A model generated the notes under the pieces. That model saw only the letters and a list, made by a program, of their open reading frames with translations, was not told the origin of the DNA and did not search any database. Source: Gammaproteobacteria bacterium (lineage in GTDB: Bacteria > Pseudomonadota > Gammaproteobacteria > HK1). Taken from it: DNA of 33,653 bases. The position numbers and the translations under genes were made by a program. Of the stretch, positions 24,807 through 32,104 are shown one piece after another. The stretch lies in NCBI GenBank assembly GCA_021773645.1, contig JAJFJU010000020.1, positions 1-33,653 on the forward strand. The letters are read 5' to 3'. Each line of letters starts with the position of its first letter. Within the stretch, counting starts at the first letter, position 1.

Positions 24807-25812
24807 AACAGCAGTGGCTAATCCACAGCACATGCTGATCGGAGTTACTGACCACTTTGAGGCGCCCTTCGAAATCGAGGCCAGGGCCCTGCCTGGTGCG
24901 GAATTTGTCACCCTCAGTGGGGGTGATGAAGATAGCTATGACGAGGAACTGCTGGCGCGTATAGATGCCCTGCTGGTCTTCCATGCCCATCTTGGCGCCA
25001 AGACCCTTGCCAGCTTGCCGCGTTGCCGCATTGTCGTTCGCTATGGCGTCGGGGTGGACAACCTGGACCTCTTAGCCTTTGCTCGCTTTGGCGTACCGGT
25101 GTGCAACACCCCGGATTACGGCGTGGAGGAAATTGCGCTGACCACGGTGGCGCATATCCTCAATTTATGGCGGCGTATCTCGCAGTACGATATCGCCTGC
25201 CGTGAACATCGTGTGGGTTGGGTTGAACACATCCTGCGGCCTATCCCACGACTCTCGGAGGCAACGCTTGGGATTGTCGGCGTGGGGCGCATGGGTGCGG
25301 CGGTGGTTCGCTACATGAGTGCCTTTGGATGCCGCGTTCTCGGCTATGACAAGCACCAACCCAGGGGACACGAGCAGACTGTGGGTTACACGCGGGTAGA
25401 TAGTCTTGGTGCACTACTGGAGCAGGCCGATATTGTGAGCCTGCATTGCGTGCTCACGGAAGATACCCGGGGCATGGTGGATGAGGCTTTTCTGGAGACC
25501 ATGAAGCCTGGCGCGTTGCTGGTGAATACCGCCCGTGGTGGCTTATTCAAGAATCTCGATGTACTTGAAGCCGCCTTACGCAGTGGTCGGCTTGGCGGTC
25601 TGGGGACCGATGTATTGCCGGAGGAGCCTCCTGGGGATCATCCGCTGATCCATGCTTGGCGGGAGCATGCGCCGTGGTTGGGTGGTCGCCTCATGATCAG
25701 TCCGCATACGGCCTATTATTCGGAGTCGGCGCTGCACGATATGCGCTATCAGGCGGCAGAGACCATCCACTTATATCTGCAGCAAGGCATCTTGCGTAAC
25801 CACATCGTTTAG
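24775..25812 (+). CDS. D-2-hydroxyacid dehydrogenase, CtBP/phosphoglycerate dehydrogenase-like
   Basis: About 345 aa. It is an NAD-dependent oxidoreductase interconverting a D-2-hydroxyacid and a 2-oxoacid. The Rossmann motif is GVGRMG (169-174) in LGIVGVGRMGAAVVRYMSA. The catalytic triad is visible as Arg254 (NTARGG), Glu283/284 (DVLPEEP) and His311 (SPHTAYYS). The VVRYGVGVDNLDL and NTPDYGVEEIALTTVAHIL blocks point to the C-terminal-binding-protein-like branch. The start is uncertain: TTG 24775 follows GAGG by 6 bp but overlaps the E1 beta gene by 32 bp. GTG 24814 and ATG 24832 are alternatives; MLIGVTDHFE from the last resembles the usual family start. Its 2-oxoacid product could feed one of the E1 enzymes. 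Confidence 0.87.
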   Translation: MKQPFVTLLAETAVANPQHMLIGVTDHFEAPFEIEARALPGAEFVTLSGGDEDSYDEELLARIDALLVFHAHLGAKTLASLPRCRIVVRYGVGVDNLDLLAFARFGVPVCNTPDYGVEEIALTTVAHILNLWRRISQYDIACREHRVGWVEHILRPIPRLSEATLGIVGVGRMGAAVVRYMSAFGCRVLGYDKHQPRGHEQTVGYTRVDSLGALLEQADIVSLHCVLTEDTRGMVDEAFLETMKPGALLVNTARGGLFKNLDVLEAALRSGRLGGLGTDVLPEEPPGDHPLIHAWREHAPWLGGRLMISPHTAYYSESALHDMRYQAAETIHLYLQQGILRNHIV

Positions 25813-25822
25813 GAGAGTAAGC

Positions 25823-26773
25823 GTGGAAAAAATCGCTATCGTCGGTGCCGGCTTCATTGGTCGCAGCTGGTCCATCCTGTTCGCCCGGGCGGGCTACGAC
25901 GTGAGCCTCTATGATCGGGATGCCGAGGTACTCGGCCGTGCTTTGGCCATTATCGATACGAGTATCGATGAACTGGTTTCGCTGGGATTGCTGGATGATG
26001 CCGCGGCGGTGCGGGAGCGCATCTCCATCAGTGCTGATTTGGTCGAGGCCCTGTCCGGTGCGGTGCATATACAAGAGGCCGTGAGCGAGCGTCTGGAGAT
26101 CAAGCAGGCGGTCTTTGCCGAGCTCGATCAGTTCGCGGATGCGGATGCGGTGATCGCCAGCTCTTCTTCCACCATTCCGACCTCAGAGTTGAGCGAGTCC
26201 CTCGCGGGGCGGGCACGTTGTCTGCTCGCCCATCCGCTGAATCCGCCGCATCTGGTGCCGGTGGTGGAGGTGGTGCCCACCCCCTGGACGGCCCCCGAGG
26301 TAGTGGAACGTACCCGCGTGCTGCTCAGTGCCATCGGTCAGATGCCGGTGGTGATGAAAAAAGAGGTGCCGGGTTTCATCGTCAATCGACTGCAGATTGC
26401 GGTGCTTAACGAGGCCTTTCGCCTGATTGACGATGACTGTATCGACCCGGTGGAGCTGGACAAGGCCATGACCCATGGCCTGGGCCTGCGCTGGTCCGTG
26501 GTGGGACCTTTCGACACCATCGACCTGAATGCTGCACGGGGGGTTAGTCACTACGTGGATATCTTCGGTGAGATGTTTTACCAAGCCATGAAGGACCGTG
26601 GCGAACCCCGGCGTTGGAGTGAGTCGTCCATCATGGCCGTGGAAGAGTCCATGCGTGCCCGCCTGCCAGTGGCGGAGATTCCCTATCGACAGGCCTGGCG
26701 TGACCGGAAATTGTCGGAACTCGCGGTGCTACGTGCCCGTAGTGAACAAGCGGAGACCCGTGATGGCGACTGA
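25823..26773 (+). CDS. 3-hydroxyacyl-CoA dehydrogenase family, lambda-crystallin/L-gulonate 3-dehydrogenase-like
   Basis: 316 aa. The N-terminal Rossmann domain has GAGFIG (8-13) in IAIVGAGFIGRSWSILFA, very like lambda-crystallin (CRYL1). ASSSST (112-117), His137 in AHPLNPP with Glu149, and Asn188 in VNRLQ give the family's Ser-His-Glu-Asn set. The AVHIQEAVSERLEIKQAVFAELD segment and the C-terminal QWRDR-like WRDRKLSEL tail also match CRYL1 rather than fatty-acid-oxidation FadB types. CRYL1 oxidises L-gulonate to 3-dehydro-L-gulonate; bacterial relatives act on various 3-hydroxyacids or their CoA esters. It starts at GTG 25823 after GGAGAG, 10 bp after the previous stop, and overlaps the E2 gene by 11 bp. 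Confidence 0.88.
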   Translation: MEKIAIVGAGFIGRSWSILFARAGYDVSLYDRDAEVLGRALAIIDTSIDELVSLGLLDDAAAVRERISISADLVEALSGAVHIQEAVSERLEIKQAVFAELDQFADADAVIASSSSTIPTSELSESLAGRARCLLAHPLNPPHLVPVVEVVPTPWTAPEVVERTRVLLSAIGQMPVVMKKEVPGFIVNRLQIAVLNEAFRLIDDDCIDPVELDKAMTHGLGLRWSVVGPFDTIDLNAARGVSHYVDIFGEMFYQAMKDRGEPRRWSESSIMAVEESMRARLPVAEIPYRQAWRDRKLSELAVLRARSEQAETRDGD

Positions 26774-27977
26774 GATCAAATTGCCCGCGCTGTCACCGTC
26801 CATGACCGACGGTACGGTGGCCCACTGGCACAAGCAGGCCGGCGATAGCGTGGTGATCGGAGAACCGCTGGTGGATATTGAAACCGCCAAGACGGTGCTG
26901 GAAATGGAGTCTCCCGTTAGCGGCACTATTGAGGCCTTGCTGGTCACCGTGGGTGATGAGGTGAATGTCGGCACGGGCATTGTGCGATTGGCGGGTGCTG
27001 GCGATGAGGCCAGGCCGGCAATCGATACAGAAGGTGCGGCTCCTGCGAAAATGGCGGAAAAGACGGTGGCTACTGAGAGTCGGCCGCGGTCTGCTGATAT
27101 CAAGGCCCAGAATGAACAACGGCTACGTATCAGCCCGCGAGCCCGCAAGCTGTTGCGTGCTGAGGGTATGGCTGTTGACGGCATTGTGGGGAGCGGTCCG
27201 GGCGGGCGCATCGTGGAACGCGATGTACAGCAGCAGCTTGCCAAGTCCGCCAGCAAGTCCGTGGTCCCGGTGGAGGTTGAACTGCCCGGCTCAACCCTTG
27301 TGCCGCATACCCGTACGCGGCGTTATATTGCCGACCGCCTGCAGCAAGCCAAACAGCACATCCCCCATTTCTATCTCTATATTGACTGTGAGGTGGATGA
27401 TCTGGTGGCATTTCGTGCTCGCCTCAATAGCGAACCTGGAAGGTTGCCAGAACAGCGTTTGTCCCTTAATGATTTTGTTATCCGTGCCCTGGCTCTAGCG
27501 TTGCGGGATATGCCGGAGCTTAACGGGCTGTGGGAGGAGGCGGGGATTCGGCATTTTGAGTGCGTCGACCTTGCGGTTGCCGTAGCGACTCCGGATGGTT
27601 TGTTAACGCCGATACTGAAAAACGTGGCTCGCAAAGGCTTGATGGAGATCAGTCGGGAGATGCGTGAGCTGGCCGCACGAGCACGGGCGGGAGAGCTCCA
27701 GCCCGAAGAATACGCCGGTGGTGGATTCACCCTGTCCAATCTGGGTATGTACGGTGTTCGCAGCTTCTCACCGATTATCAATCCACCCCAGATTGGTATT
27801 CTCGCGGTGGGAGCGATGGCGCGTCAGCCGGTGGTTCGGGGAGATGCGCTGGAAATCGCTTCGGTGATGAGCGTCACGCTCTCCGTGGATCACCGCGCAG
27901 TGGACGGGGCTGAAGCGGCGCGTTTTCTTGCCACCATCCGCCGCTACCTTGAAGAGCCTCGTGCGATGTTGCTGTAG
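26763..27977 (+). CDS. dihydrolipoamide acyltransferase, E2 of a 2-oxoacid dehydrogenase complex
   Basis: 404 aa. It receives the acyl group from E1 on a swinging lipoyl arm and transfers it to CoA. There is one lipoyl domain (residues 1-77) with the lipoylated Lys43 in ETAKTVLE. An Ala/Thr/Glu-rich linker leads to a peripheral subunit-binding domain at about 123-157 (RISPRARKLLRAEGMAVDGI, then GPGGRIVERDV). The catalytic domain has SNLGMYGVRSFSPIINPPQ and the active-site motif DHRAVDG with His377 and Asp381. The ATG at 26763 overlaps the previous gene by 11 bp; the open frame upstream of it is not E2-like. It is the only E2 for two E1 pairs, and there is no E3 gene, so lipoamide dehydrogenase must be supplied from elsewhere. 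Confidence 0.94.
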   Translation: MATEIKLPALSPSMTDGTVAHWHKQAGDSVVIGEPLVDIETAKTVLEMESPVSGTIEALLVTVGDEVNVGTGIVRLAGAGDEARPAIDTEGAAPAKMAEKTVATESRPRSADIKAQNEQRLRISPRARKLLRAEGMAVDGIVGSGPGGRIVERDVQQQLAKSASKSVVPVEVELPGSTLVPHTRTRRYIADRLQQAKQHIPHFYLYIDCEVDDLVAFRARLNSEPGRLPEQRLSLNDFVIRALALALRDMPELNGLWEEAGIRHFECVDLAVAVATPDGLLTPILKNVARKGLMEISREMRELAARARAGELQPEEYAGGGFTLSNLGMYGVRSFSPIINPPQIGILAVGAMARQPVVRGDALEIASVMSVTLSVDHRAVDGAEAARFLATIRRYLEEPRAMLL

Positions 27978-27983
27978 TCCTGG

Positions 27984-28775
27984 CTAACGCGAAGTATCCA
28001 GATTCCATTTCCGCAGGCGTAAACCTTCACCCGTGATGGCCAGGGAGGCTTGATAATCGGTATCTGGCCACAGGTCGTGAAGCGACCAGCGCTCTGATGC
28101 TCCGGGCTCCAGCGTGCTAGCAATGAGATGCGGTGGCACATCTGGCTCCACCGATACCTGGAAATTTCCAAGCCCTAGAGCAATACCTCCCCCCATGGCC
28201 TTGAGATAAGCCTCCTTGCGACACCAACAGGTGTAAAAGGCCTGTTCCTGCTTGGGTGTGGGCAGCGCCCGGATGGCGGCATATTCGGCAGGGTGGAAAA
28301 AGCGCCGGGCGATACCTTGCCAGGGGCGGTTTGGGCGGAGCTGCTCCACATCGATACCCAACGGAAGATCGAGGGCCACGGCGATGAGCAGCAAGCCGCC
28401 CGAATGGGACAGGTTGAACTCCACTTGATGACCGTGCCAGAGCTGGGTGAGGGTGGGTTTGCCTTTTTCCCCGGTGAGCAGTTCGAGCGTTTGCGGCGGG
28501 GTATCCAATAAGGAGCCCAGCAGTCGGCGCAGCATGCCCCGGCTATAAATAGTCTCGTGTCGTTTGTGGATGGAGCCGATCCTGGCCAATCGCTGTAGTT
28601 CATCGGCGGACAAGAGGGCGCTTAAGGCATCCAGTTGTGCTGGATCTGTCGATATCGTCGCGCAGCCGATCTCTATGCAGCTGGGCTTGAGGTGGAGCTG
28701 TTCCCATGGGAAGGCTGACCACGGTCCAGGCTGGGCGTCGTGCTGTGAACTGAATGCTTGCTTGGAAGGCGTCAC
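27984..28775 (-). CDS. 4'-phosphopantetheinyl transferase, Sfp type
   Basis: 263 aa, as usual for the Sfp/Gsp class. It moves the phosphopantetheine arm of CoA to a serine of carrier proteins. The motifs are in order: FNLSHSGG (120-127), LGIDVEQL with the Mg-binding Asp142 and Glu144, and WCRKEAYLKAMGGG with Trp184, Lys187, Glu188 and Lys192. The N-terminal half is the pseudo-symmetric repeat. It starts at GTG 28775 with no strong ribosome site. It is convergent with the E2 gene (6 bp between the stops) and divergent from ggt. No carrier protein, fatty-acid, polyketide or nonribosomal peptide synthase is nearby, so its target is elsewhere in the genome. Confidence 0.92.
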   Translation of the reverse strand: MTPSKQAFSSQHDAQPGPWSAFPWEQLHLKPSCIEIGCATISTDPAQLDALSALLSADELQRLARIGSIHKRHETIYSRGMLRRLLGSLLDTPPQTLELLTGEKGKPTLTQLWHGHQVEFNLSHSGGLLLIAVALDLPLGIDVEQLRPNRPWQGIARRFFHPAEYAAIRALPTPKQEQAFYTCWCRKEAYLKAMGGGIALGLGNFQVSVEPDVPPHLIASTLEPGASERWSLHDLWPDTDYQASLAITGEGLRLRKWNLDTSR

Positions 28776-28821
28776 GGAGATGCTAGTCTAGCGCTCACAC
28801 TATAGAAGGGAAGAGCTGGTG

Positions 28822-30552
28822 ATGATGGTTAAAGAGTTTTCTGAAGCCCCACAGCATCTCTTTGCGGCTGCCTTGACACTGTTACTACTCGTTTCCAGTG
28901 TCGGGGTGTTGGCGGAACCTGCGGGGAGGGAAGCGCCACCACGGGTGGTAGCGCGCCACGGCATGGTGGTGAGTGGTGAGGCCCTGGCAACCCGTGTGGG
29001 GGTGGATATTCTCCGGCGCGGTGGTAATGCCATTGATGCGGCCGTAGCCGTGGGCTTCGCGCTGGCGGTGACCTTGCCGGATGCAGGCAATCTCGGGGGC
29101 GGAGGATTTATGCTGCTGCATCTCGCTGACAGCGGCGAGAGCATTGCCCTGGATTATCGGGAAGCGGCTCCGAAGGCGGCCAGTGAGCATATGTTTGTGG
29201 ATAAAAGTGGTGCGGTGGATGCCAAGCGAGCACGCTTTAGCCATTTATCGGCGGGGGTGCCGGGTACCGTGGCCGGATTGAGTTATGCCCTCGAGCACTA
29301 TGGCAGCCTGTCGCTTCAAGAGGTGATAGCTCCAGCCATCCGTTTGGCCGAGGCCGGTTATCCGGTGAGTGGCGCGCTGGCGGAGCTGCTCCAGAAGGAT
29401 GCCGCACATCTGGGACGCTCAGCGGCGAGCCGTGAGATCTTCTTGCGTGATGTTGGTTCACCTTATAAGGCGGGGGAGCGGCTGGTGCAGACGGATCTGG
29501 CCTGGTCGCTACGGCAAATCGCGACGCAGGGCATGCAGGCCTTCTATGGTGGGGCAGTGGGGCGCCGCCTCGTTGCGGATATGGCACGTCACGGTGGCCT
29601 GATGACTCTTAATGACTTAAAGCAATATCGGCCGTTGCCACGTACGCCGGTACAGGGGCATTACCGTGGCCACGAGATCATCGCTATGCCGCCGCCGAGC
29701 TCTGGCGGTGTTCATCTGATCCAGATGCTCAATATCCTAGAGGGCTATCCCATAGCCCGTCTGGGGCATAACACCGCGGACACCATCCACCTTATGGCCG
29801 AGGCGATGAAACGTGCGTATGCCGATCGCAGCCTTTACTTGGGGGACCCGGACTATTTTGCCGTGCCCGTGAAGGGGCTGATATCCAGACCGTATGCCGA
29901 TAAATTGCGCCAGAGCATAGACCCTGAGCGCGTGACCCCGGTGGAGGGGCCGGGAAACCCGATTCCCTATGAGAGCGCTGAGACCACCCATTTCACCGTG
30001 GTGGACCGGGCGGGAAATATTGTGAGCAATACCTATACCCTCAACTTTCGTTTTGGCAGCGGCATTGTGGCGGCGGGTACGGGAATATTGCTCAATAACG
30101 AGATGGATGATTTCTCTGCCCGGGCGGGGGTCGCCAATGCCTATGGATTGTTGGGCGGTCGCGCCAATGCCATTGCCCCGGGAAAACGCCCCCTGAGCTC
30201 CATGACTCCGGTGATCGTTATGCGAGCGGGCAAGCCGGTGCTCGCCACGGGTAGCCCGGGAGGCAGTCGTATCATTAGCACGGTGCTGCAGATACTGATG
30301 AATGTCATCGACCACGGCATGAATATCGTCGCTGCCACGGCGGCACCTCGGGTGCATCATCAATGGCGTCCCGACGAGTTGCGGGTGGAAACGGGTCTTA
30401 ATCCCGCTGCGACGGCGAATTTAAAAAAAATGGGACATCATTTAATGCAGACCATACCCATGGGGGTCGCGAATTCGGTGATGTGGATTGAAGAGGGATT
30501 GCAGGGCAGTGCGGACTCACGCCGCCCCGATGGTTTAGCTGAGGGTTATTAA
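28822..30552 (+). CDS. ggt: gamma-glutamyltransferase, periplasmic, self-processing
   Basis: 576 aa with a signal peptide ending near VGVLA. GGT hydrolyses or transfers the gamma-glutamyl group of glutathione. The large-subunit motif GGNAIDAAVAVGFALAVT (68-84), LGGGGFMLLH and Arg113 in DYREAAP (glutamate carboxylate binding) are present. Self-cleavage would occur before Thr388 in ETTHFTVVD, the N-terminal nucleophile of the small subunit, matching E. coli Thr391. RPLSSMTP and GSPGGSRI complete the active site. GGGAAGAG precedes the in-frame cluster GTG-ATG-ATG; ATG 28822 has the best spacing. It has no obvious partner genes; periplasmic glutathione recycling is the default role. Confidence 0.95.
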   Translation: MMVKEFSEAPQHLFAAALTLLLLVSSVGVLAEPAGREAPPRVVARHGMVVSGEALATRVGVDILRRGGNAIDAAVAVGFALAVTLPDAGNLGGGGFMLLHLADSGESIALDYREAAPKAASEHMFVDKSGAVDAKRARFSHLSAGVPGTVAGLSYALEHYGSLSLQEVIAPAIRLAEAGYPVSGALAELLQKDAAHLGRSAASREIFLRDVGSPYKAGERLVQTDLAWSLRQIATQGMQAFYGGAVGRRLVADMARHGGLMTLNDLKQYRPLPRTPVQGHYRGHEIIAMPPPSSGGVHLIQMLNILEGYPIARLGHNTADTIHLMAEAMKRAYADRSLYLGDPDYFAVPVKGLISRPYADKLRQSIDPERVTPVEGPGNPIPYESAETTHFTVVDRAGNIVSNTYTLNFRFGSGIVAAGTGILLNNEMDDFSARAGVANAYGLLGGRANAIAPGKRPLSSMTPVIVMRAGKPVLATGSPGGSRIISTVLQILMNVIDHGMNIVAATAAPRVHHQWRPDELRVETGLNPAATANLKKMGHHLMQTIPMGVANSVMWIEEGLQGSADSRRPDGLAEGY

Positions 30553-30558
30553 GGCGGT

Positions 30559-30585
30559 AATATATGAGAACTATGTCTCATTATT
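30559..30585 (+). terminator. weak hairpin just after ggt
   Basis: ATGAGA and TCTCAT, extended by AATA and TATT with one bulged T, form a 10-bp A/T-rich stem with a 6-nt loop, starting 7 bp after the ggt stop. No T run follows. It may be a weak terminator or an mRNA 3'-end structure. It lies at the start of a 388-bp non-coding gap (30553-30940) that otherwise holds the promoter and leader of phnD described separately. Confidence 0.25.
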
Positions 30586-30759
30586 CCGGGGCTTAGTGAA
30601 ACATTGCAGAAGCCATAATAACTTAGTATCCGTAGGGTTTTAGACTTAAAGAAGGACGGTTTCCGGCTTTTTGTGGCGCACGAAAGGAAACGCCCTGCAC
30701 GGCAATAAGTGGGGTGTATCCATAGCCTTATTGGGGGCCGATAAGGGGCTTTTGAGAGC

Positions 30760-30797
30760 TGTCAAGCCTTGACAAGAGCCACCCCTAAGGTAAGAAT
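30760..30797 (+). promoter_or_regulatory. phnD promoter with a perfect palindrome over the -35 box
   Basis: The -35 is a consensus TTGACA (30769-30774), and the -10 is AAGAAT (30792-30797) at 17 bp, giving a start near 30804 and a leader of about 137 nt. The -35 is the right half of a perfect 15-bp palindrome, TGTCAAGCCTTGACA (30760-30774). A regulator bound there would cover the -35. Nothing in the window identifies that regulator. Confidence 0.5.
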
Positions 30798-30856
30798 CCG
30801 CCCCGCTACACGTGTACAAATTGGGCTGTATAAACGATTTCACGTATAGAAAAACG

Positions 30857-30881
30857 GAGGGCACGGGTTCCCTGTGCTCTT
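30857..30881 (+). other. stem-loop in the phnD leader
   Basis: GAGGGCACGGG pairs with CCCTGTGCTCTT, with one bulged T and two G-U pairs, around a short TT-containing loop. It lies about 60 nt before the phnD start. It has no U-tract, and I do not recognise a riboswitch class. It may stabilise the message or be incidental. Confidence 0.3.
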
Positions 30882-30940
30882 GGGGTTGGTGCTTAGCAGA
30901 TGGTCCGCGGCACTTATTTTTAATTGAGGAGTTAGCTTGT

Positions 30941-31852
30941 ATGAAAACAGTAAAAGCGAAACTGATCCTCGCTCTGGCAGTGCCGATGCTGATGTTTGGC
31001 AGCATGGCAGCCAAAGCGGAGAAACTGGAAGTTCTGCGTATCGGTCTGCTTCCGACCGAGCAGGGTTTGGAGATGGTCAAGCAGTTCGATGATATTGCAA
31101 AGCATCTAGCTAAGGCGCTTGGCGTGCCCTACAAAATCCAGGTAACCCAGAGCTATAACGCTCTGATCGAAGCCATGGACGCTGGTCGTATTGACCTTTC
31201 CTACACCGGTGGTGGTGCCTACGTGTCTGCACGTGCCAAGGGCCTCAAGATTGTCCCGCTGGTAACCGCAGTGCTGCAGGGCCGGACCTACTACAAGTCT
31301 TGCCTGATCACCCAGCCGAACAGCAAGATCAAGACCATTCAGGACATGAAGGGCCACACCTTTGCCTTTGTATCCACACACTCCACCTCCGGTGGTGTGG
31401 GTCCGCGTTACTTCCTCGGAAAGAATGGCGTCTCTCCTGAAAAGGATTTCAAAAAGTTCCTGTATGCAGGTACTCATGACGCCGTGATGCTGGCCGTTAT
31501 CAACAACAAGGTTGATTCTGGTGCCGTTGGTGACATCTTCTTCCAGCGTTGGAAGGATCGTGGCATGGTAAAGTTCGACAGCTATGACGAGCCCAACAAC
31601 GTCCTGGTGAATGGTCAGTTCCGTATCATTGACTGCATCAAGGTGCCGGGTACCCCGATGATCGCCCGTGAGGCGCTGGGTAAAGATGTCCTGAAGAAGC
31701 TGCAGGATGCCTTCGTCAATATGCCTAAGTCGGCCACCGAGAAGCTGAAATATTACGGTGCCACTCAGGGCTTTAACCGTGCTTCCCATGCGGACTATGT
31801 TGATTTGGCCGCCATGAAGAAGATGGCCAAAGCAATGAAGAAAAAGAAGTAA
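30941..31852 (+). CDS. phnD: phosphate/phosphite/phosphonate ABC transporter substrate-binding protein (PhnD family)
   Basis: 303 aa with a signal peptide cleaved near AAKA (residue 26). It is a type II periplasmic binding protein of the PhnD/PtxB family. The phosphonate-contacting features are visible: SYTGGGAYVSA (87-97), the Ser148-Thr149-Ser150 motif (STHSTSGG) and His179 in AGTHDAVMLAV with a following Asp, matching the E. coli PhnD pocket residues. Family members bind alkylphosphonates, phosphite or hypophosphite, and the ligand is not decided here. GAGGAG lies 9 bp before the ATG. The C-terminus is very Lys-rich. A strong terminator follows before phnC, which fits a binding protein made in excess of the membrane parts. 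Confidence 0.92.
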   Translation: MKTVKAKLILALAVPMLMFGSMAAKAEKLEVLRIGLLPTEQGLEMVKQFDDIAKHLAKALGVPYKIQVTQSYNALIEAMDAGRIDLSYTGGGAYVSARAKGLKIVPLVTAVLQGRTYYKSCLITQPNSKIKTIQDMKGHTFAFVSTHSTSGGVGPRYFLGKNGVSPEKDFKKFLYAGTHDAVMLAVINNKVDSGAVGDIFFQRWKDRGMVKFDSYDEPNNVLVNGQFRIIDCIKVPGTPMIAREALGKDVLKKLQDAFVNMPKSATEKLKYYGATQGFNRASHADYVDLAAMKKMAKAMKKKK

Positions 31853-31902
31853 GTAATTGGTAAGATATCTATCCTCTGCTAAGCAGAGATAGTTGCAGTA
31901 TT

Positions 31903-31945
31903 GGTTGCCGGCAGCCTGCCGAAAGTAGGTTGCCGGCACCTTTTT
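31903..31945 (+). terminator. rho-independent terminator between phnD and phnC
   Basis: The left arm GGTTGCCGGCA (31903-31913) pairs with TGCCGGCACC (31931-31940), with one bulged T, around a 17-nt loop, and five T follow directly. A smaller perfect hairpin (CTCTGC-TAA-GCAGAG, 31874-31888) precedes it. Partial readthrough would set a high binding-protein to transporter ratio. The remaining 31946-32104 stretch shows no other feature. Confidence 0.75.
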
Positions 31946-32104
31946 AGAAGGTCTTGTTTGTCATCTGGTCGATTTTAGGGCCAGCCAACTATTAAGTCGG
32001 GTGTTGGGCGCGGTATTGGTCTGGCACCTTTTTCTGTCCGATGAGAGAGCTTCATGGCCCGCCGGGTCGGGAGTTCTACCTTTGAAGTAGCTGGGGGATG
32101 TGCA

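Noticed and set aside
26598-26762. Possible N-terminal extension of the E2 protein by 55 codons
   Set aside because: The segment is in the wrong frame relative to the intact upstream dehydrogenase gene, and the lipoyl domain begins exactly at the ATG at 26763.
29737-30363. 208-codon minus-strand frame inside ggt
   Set aside because: It is fully antisense to an intact gamma-glutamyltransferase with all active-site motifs.
30807-30816. 10-bp palindrome TACACGTGTA just downstream of the phnD transcription start
   Set aside because: It is short enough to be chance, with no second copy seen.
30826-30843. Sequence resembling a Pho box (CTGT at one end, TTTCAC at the other) upstream of phnD
   Set aside because: Only about 11 of 18 positions fit the consensus, it lies downstream of the best promoter, and no -10 is correctly placed after it.
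30646-31080. 144-codon minus-strand frame covering the phnD promoter region
   Set aside because: Composition is not protein-like, there is no ribosome site, and it overlaps the start of phnD and its promoter.
31106-31939. 277-codon open frame on the minus strand opposite phnD
   Set aside because: It lies antisense to a clear PhnD gene and its translation shows no recognisable domain; it is a shadow of codon use on the other strand.
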